From contig CM039506.1 of the NCBI GenBank assembly GCA_022432975.1, forward strand, positions 15,729,545 through 15,793,544: a stretch of DNA of 64,000 nt, in the 5' to 3' direction. Of this stretch, positions 35,931-48,600 are shown one piece after another. This DNA is from Begonia masoniana. Its lineage: Eukaryota; Streptophyta; Magnoliopsida; Cucurbitales; Begoniaceae. The notes under the pieces are model-generated. The model was given only the letters and a program-made list of their open reading frames with translations. It made no database searches and was not told the DNA's origin. The position numbers and the translations under genes were made by a program. How positions within the stretch are numbered: the stretch's first letter is position 1; every line of letters starts with the position of its first letter.

Positions 35931-36795
35931 TGATGCGAACCTCGGATCGAAAGGACCCGAGACCCGACAACAACGCAGAATAATTCAAAGGAACGCATTT
36001 TCGATTCAAGAACAAAGTAAGGAACTAAGACCTCAATCGAAGAATTCGATGGAACCCTAGTTATTAAAACAGGAGCTTGACCCGAGCCACACCTGTTGGC
36101 TGAACCAAAGCTATCAAAACAGGAGCTTGACCCAGACCAAACTCGTTGGTAAGAACCAAAGCTATTAAGCGAGATTCTTCAAGCGTGACTTGAAGAAGAT
36201 CGTTGTTCTTCGCAAAGAACTAAAGAGAAATCCTCTCTAAAAAAAACACTCAATTTTTAATTCAAACTTGTTCTTCCATTAAATCAAATAGTTTTGCCAT
36301 TAAATAGGCTACACATTAAAATTAAATTAAATAAAAATAAATAAAAATAAAAATAAAATAACTAATAAAATCGTGAGATAATGATCCTTTGCATGATTAG
36401 ATATCATCTCACGTTTAAACTACGTTTGAATATGATTTGAATTGATTTGAGTAGATTCTGTCGGATAAAATCTCTCATACGTGATTTGTTTGGATTTGCA
36501 TGTGCTTTGCATGTGACTTTTTAATTCTTAAACGTGCATGTGCATGGCACATGTAAATCTTCATGCATCTTTGGCCTCCCTTGCTTCAACTTGATTTTGA
36601 TTATCTTCAATCCTCGACACATTCAATAGTTTTAGATCAAGTTGTCACGGCTCCTCTCTCCCTTGGATCTCTAAAATTAATCATAGCAAGGCCTCACGCA
36701 TTTTCTTATCTTTGGACCGTGTCATTGGACCGCTAATGTCCTCAATTGGATTGTTGCTCTTGGGCTTGGGCGTGGTCGCTGCTTGGATCACATCA
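35931..36795 (-). repeat. 3' LTR of element E, 865 bp
   Basis: Copy of 44522-45387. On the minus strand it starts TGATGTGATCC at 36795. The first three bases double as the pol stop codon. Confidence 0.93.
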
Positions 36796-39540
36796 TTTCC
36801 CTCCCTCTTCGAAAAGATTCGTCATCGAATCTCCTGCATCATATAAAGATAAATCACTAACATTAAAAGATGCACTAACATTACCATATTCGCTAGGTAA
36901 GTCGATCTTGTAGGCATTGTCGTTTATGCGTTCAAGGACTTGAAATGGTCCATCTCCTCGTGGATGCAACTTGCTTTTTCGTTGATTTGGAAACCTCTCT
37001 TTTCATAGATGTAGCCAAACCCAATCTCCAGGTTCAAATATAATCTTTTTACGGCTTTTGTTTGCTTGACGTGCATAATGCTCGTTTTTCTTTCGAATGT
37101 TCTCTTGTACTTTCAGATGTAAGTCCGTAACAAATTTAGCTTTTTTCTCTCCATCAAAATTAATAAACTCGTTAGTAGGTAGAGATAAAGTATCAAGAGG
37201 AGATAAAGGATTAAATCCATAAACAATTTTAAATGGTGAATATGAAGTAGTAGAATGAACAACTCTATTATAAGCAAATTCAACATGAGGTAAACATTTT
37301 TCCCGTTGTTTTAAATTTTTAGAAATAATCGCTCTTAACAACGTAGAAAGTGTTCTATTTACCACTTCTGTTTGTCCATCCGTTTGGGGGTGTGCCACGG
37401 TTGAGAATAAAAGTTTTGTTCCTAGCTTACTCCACAAAGTTCTCCAAAAGTGACTTAGGAACTTTACATCTCTATCACTCACAATGGTTTTAGGAATTCC
37501 GTGTAAACGCACAACTTCTTTGAAGAATAAGTCCGCCACATGAGTAGCGTCGTTTGTCTTTGAGCATACTATTAAGTGAGTCATCTTACTAAACCTATCC
37601 ACTACCACAAATATGCTATCTTTCCCTCCTTGTGTCCTCGGTAAACCAATCACAAAATCCATCGATATGTCGACCCAAGGTTGGTTAGGAATAGGTAGAG
37701 GAGTGTACTTTCCATAAGGTTTAATCTTTGATTTGGCCTTCCTACACTCAATGCACTTATCACAAATGGCTTGAACATGATGCCTCATTTTCGGCCAATA
37801 AAAATATTCACAGAGCATACTCAATGTTTTAGTAACTCCAAAGTGTCCCATTAACCCTCCTCCATGAGTCTCTCTAACAAGTAACTCTCTTAAAGAACAT
37901 TTAGGGATACAAAATTTATCCTTTTTAAATAAAAATCCATCATGTTTATAATAATCATTACATGCATGTTTCTCACATTCTTTTCAAACAAGATCAAAAT
38001 CTGAGTCCGATTCATATAAGTTCTTTATTAAATCAAATCCTAACAACTTAGATTGTAAAGTAGTTATATGCACGTACCTTCTTGACAATGCATCGGCAAC
38101 CATATTCTCTTTACCTTTTTTATAATGAATAACATAAGGAAATGTCTCTATAAATTCCATCCACTTTGCATGTCTCTTGTGCAACTTTCCTTGTGTCTTT
38201 AAGTGTTTTAGGCTTTCATGGTCGGAATGGATGATGAACTCCTTGGGCCACAAGTAGTGTTGTCACGTTTGTAATGTTCTCACCAAGGCATACAACTCCT
38301 TGTCGTATGTTGGATAGTTTAAGACCGCACCACTAAGCTTTTCACTAAAGTAAGCAATCGGCTTCATATCCTGCATCAAAACACTACCAATTCCTTTTCC
38401 CGACACATCACATTCAATCTCAAATGTTTTATCAAAATTTGGCAAAACTAACAAAGGTGCATTAGTTAACTTTTCTTTTAGAAGATTAAAAGATTCATCA
38501 TGTAACTCAGTCCACTTAAAATCCATATTCTTTTTAACCAAATCATTCAATGGTGTTGCAATAGTACTAAGATCTCTAACGAATCTTCGGTAAAAGCTAG
38601 CTAAGCCATGAAAACTATGTACCTCGTTAGCATTCTTAGGTGTCGGCCACTCCTTGATTGCCTTGACCTTTTCTTCGTCCACCAAAACTCCACTCGAGCT
38701 CACTACAAAACCAAGAAACACTACCGATTCCATGCAAAAAGTGCACTTTTTGAGGTTAGCATATAATTGGTTTATTCGCAAAACATTAAAAACAGATTTT
38801 AAATGTTTCACATGTTGTTCTAATGTTTTGCTATAAACTAATATATCATCAAAATAAACCACGACAAATTTTCCAATAAACGGTCGTAATACGTGATTCA
38901 TTAACCTCATAAATGTGCTAGGTGCATTAGATAATCCAAAATGCATGACTAACCACTCATAAAGTCCAAATTTTGTTTTGAAAGTAGTTTTCCACTCGTC
39001 TCCCTTTTTCATACGAATTTGATAATATCCATTCTTTAAATCAATTTTTGAGAATAAACAAGCACCATATAATTCATCAAGCATGTCATCTAACCTTGGT
39101 ATAGGATGTCGATACTTTACCGTTATTTTATTGATTGCTCGACAATCCGCACACATCCTCCATGATCCATCCTTCTTTGGCACCAATATCACGGGTACCG
39201 AGCATGGGCTTAGGCTTTCTTTCACTAGACCCTTGTCCATTAACTCGTCCACTTGTCTTTGAATTTCCTTTGTTTCCTCTGGATTGGATCGATATGACAG
39301 TCGGTTTGGAATTTTCGCACCCGGGATGAAATCAATTTGATGCTCGATTCCTCTAAGCGGTGGTACTCCTTTCGGTAACTCCTCTGGGAATACATCCTTA
39401 AACTCCTGCAAAAGAGAAATAACAGCACTTGGAAGAAAATTCGGTAAGTCATTAGATGATAAATAAACATCTTTATATAAAAGCAAAATCATCTCACGAT
39501 TATCCTCACTTTTGTTCATCAACATGATTTGTTTCTCACT
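36796..39540 (-). pseudogene. Element E RT, RNase H and integrase
   Basis: RT (about 38263-39330) has [25 protein letters not shown] and a fingers domain starting [19 protein letters not shown]. RNase [15 protein letters not shown] and [10 protein letters not shown], then VADALSRR. Integrase (37003-37980): zinc motif CDKCIEC, core [34 protein letters not shown], and C-terminal WLHL...HPRGDGPFQVLERINDNAYK. Breaks are in-frame stops at about 38260 (TGG to TGA), 37981-37983 and 37000-37002. The frame ends EEGGK with TGA at 36795-36793, overlapping the LTR. Polypurine tract AAGAGGGAGGGAAA is at 36796-36809. Confidence 0.9.
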
Positions 39541-40489
39541 TGACTTTTGTTCACTCTCTCCCTCGATTTTTCTCTCTTCCTCCCTAGGTTTTTCATCTCT
39601 CTTTGTACTCTTTTCAACTATTTTTCTTTCTCCACTTTCTTTTTCTATTTTGGCCTCTTTTTCAACTAATTTCTTTCACCACTTTCTTTTTCTTTTCCAA
39701 TAATTATCTTTTGGAATTCCTTTGCAATCCTCTCTTGGTCTACAATTGCCTCCCATGGCTTTAATGGTGTAAGGATAATAGTTTTTCCATTGTAAACCAA
39801 CGAATACTCATTCTTGTAACCATTATGCTTGACGTTTCGGTCAAATTGTCAAGGTCTCTCCAAAAGTATGTGTAGCTTGCATTGGCACTACATCACATAA
39901 AACTTTATCTTGGTATCTTCCAATTGATAAAGGAACTTCCACATGTTTAGTCACCTTGATTTCTCCACAATCGCTTAACCATTGCAACTTGTATGGTTTT
40001 GGATGTTGCTCGGTTTTCAAGTTCAACTTTTGGACTAGTAATGTGCTTGCTACATTGGTGAAACTCCCACTATCGATGATTAAACTACAAACTTTGTTGT
40101 GCACATGACATCTTGTGTAGAATATATGCTCACGTTGTACTTTGTCGCCATCTTCCTTAGTTTGCACATTCAATACTCGCCTTGTGACTAAAAGATCTCC
40201 TTTTACTGGTTCCTCTACCTCAACGTCACTACAATCCTCAAGTGGTGGCATCTCACCATCACTCGAACTCACACTCTCCACATCGCCATTGTCCCTTAAA
40301 ATCATAGCTCTTTTATTTGGACAATTTGAAGCTATGTGTCTGAACCCTTGGCACCGAAAGCACTTAATCTCTCGGGTTATAATTGGATTTGAAGTTTCAG
40401 CCTTAGCTTTTTGTGGTAACACTTGATTGTTAGACACAGTTTTTCCCTTAGAATCCTCTCTCGGTTTTGGCTTCTCATTTTTCCAATTT
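39541..40489 (-). pseudogene. Element E zinc knuckle, protease and linker (frame broken)
   Basis: Minus-strand knuckle CFRCQGFRHIASNC (CX2CX4HX4C, about 40315-40360) is followed by a retropepsin-like domain with DSGSFTNVAS (about 40040-40070). An extra T near 39837 shifts the frame; the protein continues as NVKHNGYKNEYS in the next frame. A Glu/Lys/Ser-rich low-complexity linker (39540-39700) leads to RT. The upstream part of gag lies beyond the solo LTR at 42938. Confidence 0.85.
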
Positions 40490-40764
40490 GCTTATATCAC
40501 ACCCCGATTCCCTGAACCCGGTTTGTTACTCAAAACCCCGAATATTACTAAGAAACACTTGGGCCAAATTTAAAACTTCGTTGAAAATTTCAGAATTTGA
40601 AATTTGACAAAACATGAAAAATTGCAGCGGAAATCGTTTGAACAAAAGTAAAATTAAACAAAGCCATGTTAAAATAATCGTTGGCAATATTATGAATCAA
40701 TCAGTTGAGAAGCAAAGGTTTAACTCGTAAAATAATTTAAAGATTTCAAAAGTCAATTCCATCG

Positions 40765-41590
<826 letters not shown>

Positions 41591-42937
41591 AAGAATTTAC
41601 TTACTTCCCAAAGACCATTCAGGAACGACTCAAGCCATAGCATTAATCAAATCCGATAAAAACCAACATTTAAAACTCAACAGACTGCTAAAATCAGTAA
41701 ATTTCAAAACGTATTCAAAATGCTAAAATTCCTACTGTCATGAGAACTCAACATACTCAGACTGAATCCTTGACTACTAGTCCTCCACACTGACAGACAT
41801 CAGTTAAACCGTCCCGTCAGCTGCCAGAACATTGAATAAGTGTACTCCTCCAACCCGACTAGTCCTCAGTGAACTCAGTAAACACACCTGCTGTCACTTC
41901 TTCACCTACATCACAAAACTCATCTATTAGCCTAATGCTAAGTAAGTAATGCAAAATGAAATGAATTACTGAAACATAAACTCCTAATCATGCAATTTCT
42001 ACTTTCTCCTCTCAGTTGTTCATTCATCGTTTCTAATTCAGATCCCCCTGTGAAATTGGGAGTCGGATCAACTCTCCCAAAGTATGTATCCACTCACTCA
42101 TTAAGGGGCGGATTAATTCCCTTAATAGTAAATCTGATTCACATGTTCAGATCCCCCTGTGAAATTGGAAGTTGGATCAGCTCTTCCAAAGTATATATCC
42201 ACTGTCTCATTAAGGGGCGGATTAATTCCCTTAACAGTAAATCTGATTCACTTTGCTGTTTCATCACATTCAATCCTCTCCATACCAATGTGTATTCAAA
42301 TTCATTTTCGTATACATTTTGAAAACATGATGCATGGCATAAAAACATATCCAAGTAAATACAAATCTAACGTTTTGTGATGTAGGCCCGAAGGCACAAG
42401 CAAACATTACTTATTTGGATCTCCTGGAATTGTCTGGGTAGCTAACCACTTCGGGTATTGCTCAACCTAAAACCGTAGACAGAGCATATATTAAATTCCC
42501 TCTAATCTTCATTCTAGACCACTATAAATCTAAGGGAAACTCTAGTCATTGTGCATTCTCGATTTCGACTTAAACCGAACTAACCCTCACTTACTGTATT
42601 CTCCAAAACCTCAATATCATCCCTCCCACCAACAATAGATACAATGTAACTGGAAATAGAAGCAAAACTCACCAAGTTCGGAAGAAGTCGCTGGAAAAAG
42701 TCGAAGGGGGGTCTCCTATCGTGCTCTGCTAGGCTGAGGAGCTGAGAATGGGGAGGAAATGGAATAAAACAGTGGCGGCTACTTCAATAATAGTTTCCTT
42801 AAATACGTTATCCACCTTTAGATTTCTAATTACCCTTATACCCTTGCCTAGTCATCCACTAACCCTACATTTAATATTGTCATTAGTTTTAAAAAAGAAT
42901 AGAGAAACGGTTTAACAGGACCGGGTATTACAGCTTA

Positions 42938-43729
42938 CCAAGTTGCGGTTGATGTTGTACCAACCCTAGTACTTCTCTTAGCCTTTAGTTGCCGCTCAAT
43001 TTTGATTGATTTGTGCAGTAACTCCTCCAAGTCGATGTAGTGTTGTAGATCCACCACATCCGCAATTTCTTGATTCAATCCCCCAATAAAACGTGCCATG
43101 GTTGCTTCCTTATCTTCTTCCACATTAGCCCTTATCATGGCTACCTCTATCTCTTTATAATATTCCTCCACACTTTTGAAACCTTGTGTCAAATTTTGGA
43201 GCTTTCGACACATATCTCTATAGTAGTATGATGGAACATATCTTTTTTTTTTTATGTTGGCCTTCAAGTCTTCCCATGTGCGGATTTGTGCTTCACCATT
43301 CCTCCTCCGGTTCTTAATTAATTGATCCCACCAAATACTAGCATAGTCCGTGAACTCCATGGTGATCAGCTTAAGCTTCTTATCCTCCGAATAATTTTGA
43401 AACTCAAATGTCAAGTCTACTTTTCGTTCTCAATCCAAATATCCCTCGGGGTCGTTCTTCCCTTGGAAAGGTGGAATATTTACCTTGATATTTCGTAAAT
43501 CGTTGTCTTCTTGGTTTGTCCCCTCATTTCTTTCTTTTGGATAATAACCACTATACTCTTCGAATTCTCCATCAAAATCCTTCCTTTGTCGTGCATGACT
43601 AGGGGTCAGAGTTTTCAATCGTTCCATTCTCCGATTTAGAGCCGTGTATTGATCTTGCATGGCTCTCATGAACAATTTTAAATCAACGTCGTTGTGTTCT
43701 CCACTCATGATATTCTTTTTCGACCACAA
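42938..43729 (-). pseudogene. Element E gag
   Basis: ATG at 43729. The N-terminal part is acidic and charged (NVDLKLFMRAMQDQ-like region, then NIPPFQGKNDPEGYLD). An in-frame TGA (TGG expected) follows at about 43427. The main gag domain then reads EFTDYASIWWDQLIKNRRR, SVEEYYKEIEVAMIRANVEE and MARFIGGLNQEIADVV, as far as KIERQLKAK. The solo LTR 40495-42932 interrupts it before the zinc knuckle. It would form the virus-like particle in an intact copy. Confidence 0.88.
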
Positions 43730-44521
43730 TAAGAAAACAAAAGAAAATTGTTAGAAGTAAAAAAAAAATAATCAAGTAATGGACCTTACCTCTCCCTCAC
43801 GTGTTTGCTCTCGATAGATGTCACTCCACTCGTATTTCACTCAAAAATTAAGGTTTTTTCTATAACAGTCTCACCCTCTTGCCTTTTACCTCTAGATCTC
43901 CCTTTTAGTTCTTTACGTAAGAACTTGATCGATGATAAATATTCAACAAGCCAAACTATAAAAAATCAAACTTTAAAGCTTAAAAAGTTCAAACTTGTAA
44001 GGATTGCTAAATCAAGGGTATAAGTGAAATAAGACAAAAGTTTGGATGATGACAATATTTCAAATAAAGATTCAACAATTTGAACCTTCAAAGAATAAAT
44101 TTGGATAAAGACAATATTTCGAATGTAGATTTAATAATTTGAATTTTCAAAGAACAATTATCTACGAATTTAAGAACGAATTTTGGAATTTAAAAGGATA
44201 GAATTTTTGAAATCTCTAGAACAAAATTTCAATTTTTTTTTGACTTCTCACAACTCTTTTTTTGACTTTTGACAACTCTTTTTTTTTTTACTTTTGACAT
44301 TTTTTTTTTGTTCTTTTCGAATTTCAAGAGGAGAAATTCACAAGAAGAAAAAAAATTGATGATAAAAATCAAGACTTGATAATAAAGATGAAAAAAAAAT
44401 GATTTTTTTTTTTTTTTTGTGCTTTTTGAGTACTAGGACGAATAGAATGAGATGAAGAAAATATTGATAAAAAAATTAAAGATAGCTTCTTGAATCAAGG
44501 AGCCGAAACTTTGATACCAAC
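43730..44521 (-). other. Element E untranslated leader and primer binding site
   Basis: Between the 5' LTR and gag. The minus-strand sequence TGGTATCAAA (44510-44519, an iMet-like binding site with a mismatch) begins 2 bases after the LTR. The leader is A-rich on the minus strand, with several runs of 8-15 T on the plus strand (44230-44420). No other gene. Confidence 0.7.
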
Positions 44522-45387
44522 TGATGCGAACCTCGGATCGAAAGGACCCGGGACCCGACAACAACGCGGAATAATTCAAATGAACGCCTTTTCGATTCAA
44601 GAACAAAGTAAGGAACTAAGACTCCAATTGAAGAATTCGATGGAACCCTAGTTATCAAAATAGGAGCTTGACCCGAGCCACACTTGTTGGCTGAACCAAA
44701 GTTATCAAAACAGGAGCTTGACCCAGACCAAACTCGTTGGTAAGAACCAAAGCTATCAAGCGAGATTCTTCAAGCGTGACTTGAAGAAGATCGTGGTTCT
44801 TCGCAAAGAACTAAAGAGAAATCCTCTCTAAAAAAAACACTCAATTTTTAATTCAAACTTGTTCTTCCATTAAATCAAATAGTTTTGCCATTAAATAGGC
44901 TACACATTAAAATTAAATTAAATAATAAAAAAATAAAAATAAAAATAAAATAACTATTAAAATCGTGAGATAATGATCTTTTGCATGATTAGATATCATC
45001 TCACGTTTAAACTACGTTTGAATATGATTTGAATTGATTTGAGTAGATTCTGTCGGATAAAATCTCTCATACGTGATTTGTTTGGATTTGCATGTGCTTT
45101 GCATGTGACTTTTTAATTCTTACACGTGCATGTGCATGACACATGTAAATCTTCATGCATCTTTGGCCTCCCTTGCTTCAACTTGATTTTGATTATCTTC
45201 AATCCTCGACACATTCAATAGTTTTAGATCAAGTTGTCGCGGCTCCTCTCTCCCTTGGATCTCTAAAATTAATCCTATCAAGGCCTCACGCATCTTCTTA
45301 TCTTTGGACCGTGTTATTGGGCCGCCAATGTCCTCAATTGAATTGTTGCTCTTGGGCTTGGGCTTGGTCGCTGCTTGGATCACATCA
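44522..45387 (-). repeat. 5' LTR of element E, 866 bp
   Basis: Matches 35931-36795 with scattered differences and one or two short length changes in the AATAAA-rich tract near 44920. It ends at 45387 against the duplication ATTGT. Confidence 0.93.
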
Positions 45388-45392
45388 ATTGT

Positions 45393-45616
45393 AGCTCCTC
45401 CATCCCGAGCAAACAATCTTCATCAAATCTCAATTTATTGAAATATAGGACTAAAGAATTTTTTGAGATAGAAGAATGATGAAGAGAAAGTACACAAAAT
45501 TTTTATTTCATTTTGGACCTTTACCTTGGAACACTTCCATGATATTTATAAAACTTTTTGGCACACAAACTACGACAGATGTAATAATTACATGCTTGAA
45601 CGGAGTGCATCTAAGT
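45393..45616 (-). other. 3' flank and probable 3' UTR of the GLR gene
   Basis: 224 bases between the GLR stop codon and element E. On the minus strand AATAAA hexamers lie at about 45501-45506 and 45428-45433, suitable polyadenylation signals. Element E may have displaced the original terminator region. Confidence 0.5.
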
Positions 45617-48600
45617 TTATTTAAACATATCTTCTCCTTCGTTAGTCGATCGAGATCTGGAAGAAAGATTAACGGAGCGGTAACCCTTAAAATATTTGCC
45701 TGACAACAGCCTGACAGGGCTCAGCTTCCGACGAAAACCTGCTGACTTCCGCTTTTGCTTCGACGGCTTATCAATCAAACCTAACCTCATTCTGACGAGT
45801 CGCGAGACAATGTGTAAAAACGCAAATACAGCAGATCCACCGGTGATGATGAACAATAAGGCGAACGGCCTCAGACCTAATTGTGTGTCTCCAAATTTTG
45901 CAGAAGAGGAGCAGTTGAAAAGAGAAAGCAACTTCGACTCTAATGGCTGAAACTGTTGTGTCTCCACCGAGCTGAGAATCTCTTTCGAAACATTTAAATC
46001 AAGCGAAGAGCCCTTTCTGAAAGCCTAAAAGAGAAAAAGGGTAAATTACAAAACCAGAGATTATGAAAGAAATATGAAGAATCGATGGAGAGGGTATTTA
46101 CGAAGGCGATTCCTCCGATGCTGAAAGACTTTGAAATGACGTAGTCATTGCAAAATTTGGCAAGGAATACTTTTGCTTGAGGAGACAGTAAGAACACAGC
46201 GCGAATCTCTCCAGACTTAAAAGCTTCGGGGTACTCATCAATGGAGGTCTTCTTCTTGATATTGTCAGGATTGAATTTAAGAACATCGATCAAATAGTTT
46301 CCCAAGAAGGAATTCTGATTGCATCCAACGCCAATGTTTGATGTTCGAGCTTCCTCAATCGTTAGAATAGATGGAATGATGCGAGAGGCAGTCATATTGG
46401 AGGTTAGACTCGCCGCGAAACACGCAGTGAAGATCAGAATTGAAAACATCCATGGTGCAAGGACAAATCGAGCCATGTTTTTTTTTATAGGTTCTCCTGT
46501 TCGTAATCAACACCAGTTACATATCAGCAGAAATTCAACGACCCAGACCTCCATTAGAACCAACAGATCAAACTCAGAGAGGAGTAGAAGAATTAATAAA
46601 TAGGTTAGAAGCTTACGATGAGCGTAGAAGATGACAGCTACAGAGAACCAAAGTATGTCACCCAGATTCCTGAGGTCGACATTATCTCCACGTTCAATCA
46701 GCCAAATGGTGGTACTTACGAGGAGGTGTATGGAAAGCAGCACCAACCACATCCTCCATGTAAATGGCTTTAACACATCCCATAGTCTCTTCCATTTCGC
46801 TTGTTCGATTTGCACCACCATCGTCACTTTAGAATTCAAGTATGGTTGTGAGAAATCAACGTACTCTAGTCTTTGAGCAAAGACCGTTACATCTCCTACG
46901 GCTCCATCAAATCTCTATAAAGTTATATTAGAAACATATAAACTTTTGGTTAGAGTTTGATGTGACATAAATTTTAGTTGGGTCGGGTTGGTCTCCTGTA
47001 TTAATATTGGAGTTTTATGTTATCTATGTATTAGTTATTGAATCACAAAACTCAATTGTATCTTTATTTTTTAGGGTAAATTCCAAAAATCACCTTGAAC
47101 TATGCGAAATTCTCGAAAAAACCCTCCGACTTTAAGTCTTCCAAGTCAAAACCTCAAACTATCAAAAATTATCAAAAAAACCCCTAGCGGGGGGCCGAAT
47201 TGTAATTAGGGGGGCCGATAGCCCCCTGATAGCCCCTCGAATCCGAAATTACACGGAATTCGGGGGGCCGCATGAACAGTACGGGGGGCCGCATTTTGTA
47301 AGCAGCTCCCCTACTCTATAATTATTCTTCATTATTTTTAAATAATTTTAAAAAATATGAAATTATATTCAATTCACTTAAAATTTTTACAACATATTCA
47401 TCACATCATGGGAAGATAATGTAAAAAGTTTCGTGATTTTTTTAAATTGTTTATGATTTAATATAATTGTTTATAAAATAATGTCATTAAAATTACAATA
47501 TATCGCACAAGTGTTATAAAATCACGAAACGTTTTACATTATCTTACCATGATGTAATGAACATGTGGTAAAAATTTTAAATAAATTGAATATGATTTGG
47601 TATTTTTTAAAAAATTAAATCTTCATTTCTTCTTCAGACTTCAATTTGAGGCTTTAAACGATATATTTTGAGCCCGAAAAATGCTGTCATGGGTTGTAGC
47701 AAATTGATGTGTGTAGATCTCTGAGCGAGATTCAATTTGATATTTTTTCAGCTGCAATCGAATACCCGTAACAAAAGTTATGGCCCTTTGAAGTTGAAGA
47801 AGTCACTAATTTGTAAACAAATTCATTAATTTGTATAAAAATGTAATAAAATCACGAAATTTTTTATATTATATTTCCATAATGTAATGAATATATGGTA
47901 AAATTTTCAATTGAATTGAATATGATTTAGTATTTTTTTATTAATTTATAAATAAAAAATAAAAAAATGCCCCCTGCATATAAATTAATATTTTTTTATT
48001 AAAATTGAAATTTTTATTATATATTCATTATATTACGGAAATATAATATAAAAAGTTTCGTAATTTTTTAACATTTTTATACAAATTAATGAATTTTTTT
48101 ATAAATTAGTGACTTCTTCAACTTCAAAGGGCCATAACTTTTGCTACGGGTATTCGATTGCAGCTGAAAAAATATCAAATTGAATCTCGCTCAGAAATCT
48201 ACACACATCAATTGGGTACAACCCATGACAACATTTTTCGGGCTCAAAATATATCGTTTAAAGCCTCAAATTGAAGTCTGAAGAAGAAATGAAGATTTAA
48301 TTTTTTAAAAAATACCAAATCATATTCAATTTATTTGAAATTTTTACCACATGTTCATTACATCATGGCAAGATAATGTAAAACGTTTCGTGATTTTATA
48401 ACACTTGTGCGATATATTGTAATTTTAATGACATTATTTTATAAAAAATTATATTAAATCATAAACAATTTAAAAAAATCACAAAACTTTTTACATTATC
48501 TTCCCATGATGTGATGAATATGTGGTAAAAATTTTAAGTGAATTGAATATAATTTGGTATTTTTTAAAATTATTTAAAAATAATAAAAAATAATTATAGA

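Noticed and set aside
46098..46876. Several plus- and minus-strand frames overlapping GLR exons 3 and 4
   Set aside because: They are shadows of the GLR coding exons or run through introns past canonical splice sites.
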